Positions 1 to 5,278 are shown, counted from the stretch's first letter. The stretch: 6,251 bases of DNA from Acidobacteriota bacterium (GCA_030550225.1 JAUQPV010000157.1:1-6251), one strand, 5' to 3'. Made by a program: numbers and translations. Notes: generated from the sequence alone by a model not told the origin.

Positions 1-1
1 C

Positions 2-1984
2 GGGGCGGTACGGGCGCCGAGCCTAGACCTTGCCAACGAGGCCCTGGTGCGGGCCCACGTGCAGGCGGAGTGGCTGGCGCAAGTAGGTCTACCGCTACGG
101 AAGTCCATCGAGGAAGTGGTGGATACCGATCGCTTCCCCGAACTGCCGCTACGAGAGAATGCGGCCGCGCAGATCCAGCTGGGCGCCCAGGCCCGAGGCT
201 TTCTCCGGGAGCGGCTGGAGCGCATCCTGCAGGCAGATCTCCCCCGACTCCGGCAGTCCGGGTGGTTCACCGAGCAGTGGCTGGACAGGGTCATTGAAGA
301 GGCGCCGCGCCGGTTCGACGAAGCCTTCGACCGCTGGCGGGAACTCTTCCGCATCGCCACCAGTCAGCTGGAACGGGCACAGGCCCAGTTACGGACCGCC
401 CGGACGACTGAGGCGCAACAGCAGGCCCGGCGGCTTCAGGAAGAAGCCCTGCGCCAGCGGAACCTGCTCCTGCAGGTGGAAGTCGCCCGGGAGGAAAGCG
501 ACTTCTACCCGTACCGGTACCTCGCGACCGAAGGCTTCCTGCCCGGCTATAACTTCCCGGCCCTTCCCGTGCGGGCATGGGTGCCGCGAGGAGACGGCGA
601 GTTCATCGCCCGGCCCCGGGCGCTGGCCATCCGCGAGTTCGCCCCGCACAACATCGTCTATCATGAGGGCGCCAAATGGCAGGTCAGGCAGTTTTCGCCT
701 CCGCCCGGTGGGCTGGAACAGCGTCAAATGACCCGCAAGCTGTGCCGCGAGTGCGGCGCCTTCACCGATCCGGACCGGGAACGATGCCCGGTGTGCAACG
801 CTCTGTTCGATGGGTTGAACAGCGAGGTGGTTCCGCTCCTGGACCTGCCTAACGTGAAGCTCTTCCGCCACGAGCGTATCACCTGCAACGAGGAAGAACG
901 CATGCGGCGCGGCTACGACGTTCAGGTGGCCTACCAGTTCGCGGCGGCCGCGTCGGGCCACCGGAGGGCGGAAGCGGACGTCCTGGTCGAGAGGCGTCCG
1001 GTGTTCCGGCTGACGTACGGGCCGGCGGCGACTCTCCTCTACATCAACCGGGGGTGGCGGGGGCGTCCGGCGGGCTTCGTCGTGGACCTGGCCTCCGGAG
1101 AGCTCTTCACGGACGGGCAGGTGGAGAACGAAGCGAGGCGGAACCGACGTCCCGGGCCTCCCCAGCAGGCGCAGAACCGGGCGCGTCTGGCGCTGTGCGT
1201 GTGGGAGACGCAGAACATCTTGCTCCTTCGGACCGTAGAGCCCGCGTGGTGGGAGAGCGACAGGGCGGTCGTCAGCCTGCTGTACGCCCTCAAGCGCGGT
1301 ATCGAGCAGACGTTCCAGCTTGAAGAGAGGGAGCTGGGCGTCCAACGCGTGGGTCATGGTGAGAAGACCGCCCTGCTGTTTTACGAGGCCGCGGAGGGAG
1401 GGCTCGGCGTGCTACGCCGGCTCGTGGAAGAACCGGACGCCCTGGCCGCCGTCGCCCGGGAGGCACTCCGGGTGTGTCACTACGCCGAGGACGGGAGCGA
1501 CCTGAAGCCGGACTGCGTTCAGGCCTGCTACGAATGCCTCCTGAGCTATACGAACCAGCCGGAAGCTTTCCTGCTCGACCGTCGGCTGATTCGGGACGTC
1601 ATGCGTTCCTTATTGAACTGCCGGGTTGAGCCGCGGAGCCACGGCGTGAGCCGAGAGGAGCATCTGAACCAGCTTCGTGCCCGCACGCAGTCGGACTTCG
1701 AGCGCCAGTTCCTGGACTTCCTGGCCGCGGGCGGCTATCGATTGCCGGACGACGCCCAGAAGTCCTTCCTGGAGCCCCGGTGCATCGCGGATTTCTTCTA
1801 CGAACCCAACGTCGTGGTCTTCTGCGACGGCCCGCTCCACGACCGCCCAGACCAGCGGCGGGTGGATGAGGCCATCCGCCGCGAACTCCTGGCCCGGGGC
1901 TATCGGGTCGTCATCATTCGCTGGGACGATGACTTGGAGACACAGGTCGGTCGCTATCCGGAGGTGTTCGGGCATGCAGGCTGA
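2..1984 (+). CDS. Large DEAD/DEAH-type helicase with DUF1998 (MZB) and C-terminal Vsr-like nuclease domain, C-terminal part only
   Basis: The frame is open to the left edge, so the motor domains with Walker A/B lie outside the window. The GTG at 47 is internal: the codons before it read PSLDLANEALVRAHVQAEWL, a stretch typical of the post-helicase region in this family. Numbering from that GTG, residues 104-150 are a Gln/Arg/Glu-rich likely coiled coil. C233, C236, C247 and C250 form a CxxC-x10-CxxC zinc ribbon. EAAEGGLGVL (448-457), C477, C490, C494 and C497 (motif CYECLLSYTNQ) are the DUF1998/MZB signature. Residues 550-633 resemble a Vsr/PD-(D/E)xK-type nuclease: FERQFLDFL, D582, VFCDGPLHD (591-599), then YRVVIIRWDDD. 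Such helicases are known from DISARM (DrmA) and Druantia (DruE) defence systems and as solo genes. I cannot tell which from this part, and no partner gene is visible. Its role in DNA unwinding and cleavage is inferred. Val codons are mixed GTG/GTC, unlike downstream genes. Confidence 0.88.
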   Translation, partial: GAVRAPSLDLANEALVRAHVQAEWLAQVGLPLRKSIEEVVDTDRFPELPLRENAAAQIQLGAQARGFLRERLERILQADLPRLRQSGWFTEQWLDRVIEEAPRRFDEAFDRWRELFRIATSQLERAQAQLRTARTTEAQQQARRLQEEALRQRNLLLQVEVAREESDFYPYRYLATEGFLPGYNFPALPVRAWVPRGDGEFIARPRALAIREFAPHNIVYHEGAKWQVRQFSPPPGGLEQRQMTRKLCRECGAFTDPDRERCPVCNALFDGLNSEVVPLLDLPNVKLFRHERITCNEEERMRRGYDVQVAYQFAAAASGHRRAEADVLVERRPVFRLTYGPAATLLYINRGWRGRPAGFVVDLASGELFTDGQVENEARRNRRPGPPQQAQNRARLALCVWETQNILLLRTVEPAWWESDRAVVSLLYALKRGIEQTFQLEERELGVQRVGHGEKTALLFYEAAEGGLGVLRRLVEEPDALAAVAREALRVCHYAEDGSDLKPDCVQACYECLLSYTNQPEAFLLDRRLIRDVMRSLLNCRVEPRSHGVSREEHLNQLRARTQSDFERQFLDFLAAGGYRLPDDAQKSFLEPRCIADFFYEPNVVVFCDGPLHDRPDQRRVDEAIRRELLARGYRVVIIRWDDDLETQVGRYPEVFGHAG

Positions 1985-2001
1985 GGGCCTGGTCCCGAAG
2001 G

Positions 2002-2033
2002 CTTAGCATAGCCGTTCGGCCCGTGAAAAGCCG
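2002..2033 (+). repeat. Dispersed hairpin repeat, copy A (3' of helicase gene)
   Basis: This is one of three copies in the window. Shared blocks are CTTAGCA, then GCCGTTCGG, then CGTGAAAA, with variable dinucleotides between them. It matches 27 of 32 positions with the reverse complement of 5202-5233 and is also similar to 5083-5111. The core GCCG-TT-CGGC can fold into a short hairpin. It begins 17 nt after the helicase stop codon, in the same orientation as that gene. Function is unknown; a 3'-end or terminator-like element is one possibility. Confidence 0.75.
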
Positions 2034-2050
2034 GATGAATTCAGCTTTTC
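2025..2050 (+). terminator. Weak candidate terminator hairpin after the helicase gene
   Basis: GAAAAGC (2025-2031) pairs with GCTTTTC (2044-2050), giving a 7-bp stem and a 12-nt loop. The right arm carries four T, but there is no U-tract after the stem and the stem is AT-rich. It overlaps the end of the dispersed repeat. It could be a weak intrinsic terminator or a chance palindrome. Confidence 0.25.
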
Positions 2051-2066
2051 GGACCCTTCGAGAAAA

Positions 2067-2123
2067 GCGAACAGCGAGTGGCGAATAGCGAATGGGGAGA
2101 TATGATCCGCCATTCGCCACTCG
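2067..2123. repeat. Degenerate heptanucleotide repeat (GCGAATA type) with inverted copy
   Basis: Four tandem 7-mers stand at 2067-2094: GCGAACA, GCGAGTG, GCGAATA, GCGAATG. A diverged GGGAGAT follows. An inverted copy lies at 2108-2123, so that CGAGTGGCGAAT (2075-2086) is perfectly complementary to ATTCGCCACTCG (2112-2123), a 12-bp stem with a 25-nt loop. An alternative 8-bp pairing is 2088-2095 with 2110-2117. Confidence 0.75.
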
Positions 2124-2139
2124 ACATGAGGCCGATGGA

Positions 2140-2168
2140 ACCGGGGACGGGAAAGCCGTCGCCCCGGT
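2140..2168. other. GC-rich hairpin upstream of sfsA
   Basis: ACCGGGG (2140-2146) pairs with CCCCGGT (2162-2168). ACGG (2147-2150) pairs with CCGT (2156-2159). A two-base bulge separates the two helices and the loop is GAAAG. No T-run follows on either strand, so it does not look like an intrinsic terminator. Its role is unknown. Confidence 0.4.
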
Positions 2169-2240
2169 CCCCAACCCCCGTGTCTTCGTAGAAGCCCCTA
2201 TCGGGCATCCTCCGTCCCATAGGAGTTCTTCTATAGTCCC

Positions 2241-2951
2241 ATGCGATGGCCCGGGTGTTTACGCATGGCCGTCTTCTTGGAGCGTAAGTCCCGGTTTCAC
2301 GGTCGGGTCCGGGACGGCCGACGGGTCCGGACCGTCCACATCCCGAATTCGGGTCGGCTCCGGGAGCTCCTCTTTCCGGGCAACCGAGTCGGCTATCTAC
2401 CCCGTCGGGCCGACCCCGGTCGCCGGACGCAGGGCACGCTCTTACTGGCCCGGACGCCCAGCGGCGGGTGGGCCAGCGTCGATGCCCGTCTGCCGCCTCG
2501 GCTCCTCCTGGAATATCTCCGGCGGCATGGGGTCTCGTCCTGGGGCCGCCTCCGGGCCTGGCGGCTGGAGCCGCCCATTCCCCTGGGGGACCATCGAGGT
2601 CGCCTCGACCTGTGGGTCGAGACCGACGGGGGCGTCTGGTGGGTCGAGACCAAGTCGGTCACGCTCGTCCGGGACGGCGTCGGCTACTTTCCGGATGCCG
2701 TGACGGTCCGGGGCCGTCATCACGTAGAGGTCCTGACGGCCATGCGTCGGACCGGGTATCCGGTCGCCCTGGTCTTTGTCGTCCAGCGGTCCGACGCTCG
2801 AGCGGCTGACGTCGACGGTCGGACGGACCCGGCGTTGTACGAGGCTGTACGGGCGGCCCGAGCGGCCGGCGTGCCCGTGTGGGCCTTTGCCTGTCGGGTT
2901 ACCTGGCGGTCGATCCGCATCGAGCGGGAAATCCCCTTCCGGGATTCATGA
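2241..2951 (+). CDS. sfsA: SfsA family protein (sugar fermentation stimulation protein homologue)
   Basis: 236 residues, the usual SfsA length. The N-terminal OB-like part carries VFLERKSRF (11-19) and HIPNSGRLRELL (33-44). The C-terminal nuclease-fold part carries GRLDLWVE (120-127), ETKSVTL (136-142), then YFPDAVTVRG (149-158) and HVEVL. D123, E136 and K138 sit where a PD-(D/E)xK-like triad is expected; the usual EVKSVTL reads ETKSVTL here. E. coli SfsA was described as affecting maltose gene expression and binding DNA, but its biochemical role is unsettled. ATG 2241 is the first ATG after an in-frame TAG at 2220 and gives the eight or so residues normally preceding the conserved start. Shine-Dalgarno support is poor (AGGAG 2221-2225, 15 nt away). 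ATG 2265 (residue 9) is the alternative. It is probably transcribed independently of the helicase gene 256 nt upstream. Confidence 0.93.
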   Translation: MRWPGCLRMAVFLERKSRFHGRVRDGRRVRTVHIPNSGRLRELLFPGNRVGYLPRRADPGRRTQGTLLLARTPSGGWASVDARLPPRLLLEYLRRHGVSSWGRLRAWRLEPPIPLGDHRGRLDLWVETDGGVWWVETKSVTLVRDGVGYFPDAVTVRGRHHVEVLTAMRRTGYPVALVFVVQRSDARAADVDGRTDPALYEAVRAARAAGVPVWAFACRVTWRSIRIEREIPFRDS

Positions 2952-3010
2952 AGGGACAAGGATGAGGTAAGGGATAGCCCCCTTGGGCGGATGGGCAGGT
3001 CGGAGGGTAG

Positions 3011-3035
3011 GGGCAGGCCTATGTGCCTGCCCTTT
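3011..3035 (+). terminator. Candidate intrinsic terminator of sfsA
   Basis: GGGCAGGC (3011-3018) is perfectly complementary to GCCTGCCC (3025-3032), giving an 8-bp GC-rich stem with a 6-nt loop, followed directly by TTT. It lies about 60 nt after the sfsA stop. The T-tract is short, so efficiency is uncertain. Confidence 0.45.
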
Positions 3036-3045
3036 CAGGATGACA

Positions 3046-3251
3046 CCGGGATGACTCCCGGCTCCATAAGGAAGACACCGGCATGGCTGCCGGTCCTTGA
3101 GGTCGACACCGGGATAACTCCCGGTGTTCCGATGGGATGACGCCGCCATGACTGGCGGCGTCAGGACAGGGGGACGCCAGCATGACTGCTGGCGTTCCGA
3201 AGGTACGGAGGTCGATACGCCGGGGGACACCGGCATCACTGCCGGTGTCCC
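3046..3251 (+). repeat. Array of six short palindromes (hairpin family, left cluster)
   Basis: Six hairpins with 4-nt loops of the pattern TNRC: 3046-3061 (stem 6, loop TGAC), 3077-3094 (stem 7, TGGC), 3106-3127 (stem 9, TAAC), 3138-3163 (stem 11, TGAC), 3174-3195 (stem 9, TGAC) and 3224-3251 (stem 12, TCAC). The left arms follow GAC-A/G-CC-NN-N-A, for example GACACCGGCA, GACACCGGGA, GACGCCGCCA and GACGCCAGCA. Each right arm is changed to match. Start-to-start spacing is about 29-36 nt for the first five, then about 50. It resembles REP-like intergenic repeats rather than a CRISPR, since the units are not identical and are internally palindromic. Confidence 0.85.
3066..3197 (+). repeat. Left arm of ~130-bp inverted repeat flanking rarA
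   Basis: Aligns with the reverse complement of 4955-5087. In the core, 3131-3197 matches the complement of 4955-5021 at 65 of 67 positions by eye. The outer half (3066-3130) is more diverged, with one indel, but shares ATAAGGAAGACACCGGCAT. The arm contains four of the six left palindromes. Confidence 0.85.
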
Positions 3252-3294
3252 GAGAATAGCTCCCATCTCCCTACCTCCCCCCCTATTTGCAGAG

Positions 3295-3323
3295 TTGTAA
3301 CCGGTCGCTTATCGGCCTACATT
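3295..3323 (+). promoter_or_regulatory. Candidate sigma70-type promoter of rarA
   Basis: TTGTAA (3295-3300) and TACATT (3318-3323) each match the -35 and -10 consensus at four of six positions, with an ideal 17-nt spacer. The predicted transcription start near 3330 gives a leader of about 24 nt containing the ribosome binding site. It lies just after the palindrome cluster. The prediction is by eye only. Confidence 0.35.
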
Positions 3324-3340
3324 GGATTGCGAACCTGTGT

Positions 3341-3346
3341 AGGAAG
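3341..3346 (+). promoter_or_regulatory. Ribosome binding site of rarA
   Basis: AGGAAG lies 7 nt before ATG 3354. This decides that start over the in-frame TTG at 3327, which has no such site at a proper distance. Confidence 0.7.
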
Positions 3347-3353
3347 TCCGTCG

Positions 3354-4754
3354 ATGACCGCCCGCAAGCGCCCGGTCCATCCTCGCCAACCCGGCCTCCT
3401 GGGGGATGAGCGGCCGGCCCCTGCGGAGGGCGCCGCCGAGGCGGGGTCCCCGACTCCTTCTTCGGAGGTCGTCCCCCTGGCCGAACGCCTCCGACCCCGT
3501 ACGCCCGATGAGTTCGTGGGTCAGACCCACCTGATGGGGGCAGACGGTCCGATCCGTCAGCTCTTGCAGGAACGCCGGACCGTCTCCTGTGTCCTGTGGG
3601 GTCCCCCCGGTACGGGGAAGACGACGCTGGCGGCCATGATGGCCCGGGCCTGTGCCTGGCCGACCGTATGGACGACGGCCGTCCACCTGACGACGCCCCA
3701 GCTCCGGAAGCTCTTCCGTCGGGCCCAGGACCTCTTCCGGAGCCGGCGGATCCCCCTCGTCATCGTCGTCGATGAGGTCCACCGCCTGAACCGGGCCCAG
3801 CAGGCGTTGTGGCTTCCCTGGGTCGAACGGGGCGTCGTCGTCTTGATCGGGATCACGACGGAGAATCCGTCCATCGCCCTGATCCCGCCGCTCCTGTCCC
3901 GCCTATACGTGTTTCGCCTCCAGCCCCTGTCGTCGGAGGAGCTCCGTCAGCTATTTCAGCGGGCCTGGACGTTCCTGGGCCTCCAGAGCGTCCCCTGGGA
4001 GACGGATGCCCTCGAGGCGGCCCTGATGTGGGCGGCTGGGGACGCCCGGCGGCTGATCCAGCTCGTCGAGGCCGTCGGCCAAGACGTCCGCACCCGGAGC
4101 CTTGCGACGGTCGACCGGTCCGTCGTCCAGCGGTGGGCCGAGACGATCCTCCCCGTCATGGACCGGGGCGGCGAGATGTTCTACAACCTCATCTCGGCGC
4201 TCCACAAGAGCATTCGCAACAGTGACCCCGACGCCGCCCTCTACTGGCTGGCCCGCCTCGTCCTGGGCGGGGCTGACCCCCGGTACATCGCCCGCCGGCT
4301 CATTCGGGCCGCCGTCGAGGACATCGGCCTGACCGAGCCCCGGGCGCTCGGGATGGCCGTCGATGCCCTCCGGGCCTTCGAGCAGATCGGCTCTCCCGAG
4401 GGAGAGCTCGTCCTGGCATGGGTAACGGTCTTTCTGGCGACGGCGCCCAAGAGCAATCGCGTGTATACGGCCTTCCAGGAAGCCCTGACGACGGCTGAAG
4501 CGACGGCTGGCGAGCCGGTCCCCCTCCATCTATGCAACCCCGCGACGTCCTTCATGGAGGAGTGGGGCTACGGGGAAGGCTACCAGTATGCCCACGACAC
4601 GGAGGCCGGCGTGACCTCTATGGAGTGCCTCCCCGAGGCGCTCCAGGGGACCCGCTTCTACCATCCGACGGCTCGGGGGATGGAGTGCCGGATCCGCCGA
4701 TGGCTGGCCTATATCCGCAAACATCGGGGCCCTGCCGAAAACCCGCCCCAGTGA
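3354..4754 (+). CDS. rarA: Replication-associated recombination protein A (RarA/MgsA), AAA+ ATPase
   Basis: 466 residues from the ATG preceded by AGGAAG. RarA is a homotetrameric AAA+ ATPase of the clamp-loader clade (bacterial WRNIP1/Mgs1) that acts at stalled forks and DNA ends with SSB. Visible motifs are PLAERLRPRTPDEFVGQ (41-57), Walker A GPPGTGKTT (83-91), Walker B VIVVDEVHRLN (136-146; the family usually has DEIHRFNK), sensor 1 GITTENPS (166-173), a probable arginine finger in LLSRLYVF (180-187) and sensor 2 GDARRL (229-234). The C-terminal tetramerisation region includes ALHKSIRNSDPDAALYWLAR (282-301), GADPRYIARRL and FYHPTARGMECRI. About 40 residues, rich in Pro, Ala and Glu, precede the conserved start, longer than common and probably disordered. 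Val is overwhelmingly GTC. It is likely monocistronic, being flanked by repeat arrays and convergent with mnmA. Confidence 0.96.
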   Translation: MTARKRPVHPRQPGLLGDERPAPAEGAAEAGSPTPSSEVVPLAERLRPRTPDEFVGQTHLMGADGPIRQLLQERRTVSCVLWGPPGTGKTTLAAMMARACAWPTVWTTAVHLTTPQLRKLFRRAQDLFRSRRIPLVIVVDEVHRLNRAQQALWLPWVERGVVVLIGITTENPSIALIPPLLSRLYVFRLQPLSSEELRQLFQRAWTFLGLQSVPWETDALEAALMWAAGDARRLIQLVEAVGQDVRTRSLATVDRSVVQRWAETILPVMDRGGEMFYNLISALHKSIRNSDPDAALYWLARLVLGGADPRYIARRLIRAAVEDIGLTEPRALGMAVDALRAFEQIGSPEGELVLAWVTVFLATAPKSNRVYTAFQEALTTAEATAGEPVPLHLCNPATSFMEEWGYGEGYQYAHDTEAGVTSMECLPEALQGTRFYHPTARGMECRIRRWLAYIRKHRGPAENPPQ

Positions 4755-4759
4755 CGGCC

Positions 4760-4773
4760 ATAGACGATAGACT
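4760..4773 (+). repeat. Two-unit ATAGACN heptad just after rarA
   Basis: ATAGACG (4760-4766) and ATAGACT (4767-4773) start 5 nt after the rarA stop codon. They belong to the same 7-bp family as the array at the mnmA 3' end (5237-5278 read on the minus strand), in the same orientation relative to the gene. Confidence 0.5.
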
Positions 4774-4830
4774 TGCCTGGGCAACTGGGTTTCCTCGTCT
4801 CAGGAGACTACGTCCCCCGCCGAGCCCGCA

Positions 4831-4949
4831 GGGCAAAGGGCAAAGAGCAAAAGGCAAAGGGCATAGGGCAAAGGGTAAAGGGTAAAGGGCAAAGGGTAAA
4901 GGGTAAAGGGCAAAGGGTAAAGGGTAAAGGGCAAAGGGCAAAGAGAAGA
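4831..4949 (+). repeat. Heptanucleotide tandem array (GGGYAAA), 16 units plus a diverged one
   Basis: Sixteen consecutive 7-mers run without indels from 4831 to 4942: mostly GGGCAAA or GGGTAAA, with variants GAGCAAA, AGGCAAA and GGGCATA near the left end. GAGAAGA follows. From 4873 to 4935 the pattern TAAA, TAAA, CAAA recurs three times, so a 21-bp higher-order unit exists. G+A dominate one strand strongly. It lies in the convergent gap between rarA and mnmA, 76 nt after the rarA stop. Confidence 0.95.
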
Positions 4950-4954
4950 GTTCA

Positions 4955-5087
4955 GAACGCCAGCAGTCATGCTGGCGTCCCCCTGTCCCGGCGCCGCCAG
5001 TCATGGCGGCGTCATCCCATCCGAACACCGGCAGTGATGCCGGTGTCTTCCTTATGGAACCGGCAGTGATGCCGGTGTCTTCCTTAT
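4955..5087 (-). repeat. Right arm of ~130-bp inverted repeat flanking rarA
   Basis: Reverse complement of 3066-3197, with a near-identical core (two differences in 67 positions). Its outer part contains a perfect 29-nt direct repeat (5027-5055 and 5059-5087), each made of one palindrome followed by TCTTCCTTAT. This suggests unit duplication in this arm. Confidence 0.85.
4957..5076 (-). repeat. Array of four short palindromes (hairpin family, right cluster)
   Basis: Hairpins at 4957-4978 (stem 9, loop GTCA), 4992-5011 (stem 8, GTCA), 5025-5046 (stem 9, GTGA) and 5059-5076 (stem 7, GTGA), spaced 33-35 nt apart. The loops are the reverse complement of those in the left cluster (TGAC, TCAC), so this cluster is in the opposite orientation. 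It may also act as a bidirectional transcription barrier between convergent genes, though no T-runs follow. Confidence 0.85.
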
Positions 5088-5111
5088 CAGGGCCGTTCGG
5101 CCCGTGAGAAT
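5083..5111 (+). repeat. Dispersed hairpin repeat, copy C
   Basis: Reads CTTATCA, GG, GCCGTTCGG, CC, then CGTGAGAA, close to copy A and to the complement of copy B. The core GGGCC-GTTC-GGCCC is the best hairpin of the three copies (5-bp GC stem). It abuts the palindrome cluster and is in the rarA sense orientation. Confidence 0.75.
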
Positions 5112-5201
5112 GGCGTCGGGACGGCCTTTTCCATCGCCCGGAAAGCACGATGTTTCCAAGTGACGGAGTGACGACGAGCGACGGCCTTGGGCCGACGAGT
5201 A

Positions 5202-5233
5202 CGGGTTTTCACGAACCGAACGGCCCTGCTAAG
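5202..5233 (-). repeat. Dispersed hairpin repeat, copy B (3' of mnmA)
   Basis: On the minus strand it reads CTTAGCA, GG, GCCGTTCGG, TT, then CGTGAAAA. The core hairpin keeps pairing through G-U wobbles (GGGCCG with CGGTTC). It begins 19 nt after the mnmA stop in the mnmA sense orientation, mirroring the position of copy A after the helicase gene. Confidence 0.75.
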
Positions 5234-5236
5234 TAA

Positions 5237-5278
5237 GTCTATGGTCCGTGGTCTATGGTCTGGGGTCTACAGTAGAGT
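5237..5278 (-). repeat. Heptanucleotide repeat (GTCTATG type) overlapping the mnmA 3' end
   Basis: Plus-strand 7-mers are GTCTATG, GTCCGTG, GTCTATG, GTCTGGG, GTCTACA and a diverged GTAGAGT. The mnmA stop codon (complement of 5253-5255) lies inside the third unit, and the units to its right encode the final residues of the protein. Confidence 0.8.

Larger units (their letters stand above)
2952..3353. other. sfsA-rarA intergenic region: palindromes, terminator candidate and promoter
   Basis: About 400 nt without a credible gene. In order it holds a GC-rich hairpin followed by TTT (3011-3035), six short palindromes (3046-3251), a pyrimidine-rich stretch (3261-3284) and a promoter-like site with ribosome binding site for rarA. 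An open frame on the minus strand through here is only the palindromes translated. Confidence 0.8.
4755..5252. other. Convergent rarA/mnmA intergenic region filled with repeats
   Basis: About 500 nt with no credible gene. In order it holds two ATAGAC-type heptads (4760-4773), weak small hairpins (4773-4784 and 4797-4808), a 16-unit heptad array, four palindromes, two dispersed hairpin repeats and the start of another heptad array. Between 5112 and 5201 I see only a 5-bp GC hairpin (5182-5194). Open frames on both strands here merely translate the repeats. Confidence 0.8.

Noticed and set aside
389..1357. Long open frame on the minus strand (322 codons) inside the helicase gene
   Set aside because: It is antisense to a gene with clear domain motifs, has no recognisable motif of its own, and long antisense frames are common in GC-rich DNA.
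2101..2106. TATGAT as a -10 box upstream of sfsA
   Set aside because: The upstream position that should hold a -35 box is heptad repeat without TTG; one hexamer alone is not enough.
2232..2237. TATAGT as a -10 box for sfsA
   Set aside because: No -35-like hexamer lies about 17 nt upstream, and the position is only 3 nt before the chosen ATG.
3046..3251. Possible CRISPR array, because of about 30-nt regular spacing
   Set aside because: The units are palindromes differing in sequence, the spacers are 6-30 nt and partly repeated, and no cas gene is present.
2946..3266. Minus-strand open frame across the sfsA-rarA gap
   Set aside because: Its protein is the palindromes translated (repeats such as TPAVMPVS); there is no ribosome binding site or family likeness.
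3327..3353. Alternative TTG start for rarA nine codons upstream
   Set aside because: ATG 3354 has AGGAAG at 7 nt, and the extra residues match no family feature; the predicted promoter would start transcription near 3330.
4618..5148. Open frames on both strands across the rarA-mnmA gap, giving KGQRVKG or LPFALYP repeats
   Set aside because: A 7-bp repeat without stops stays open in every frame; the predicted peptides only mirror the heptads.
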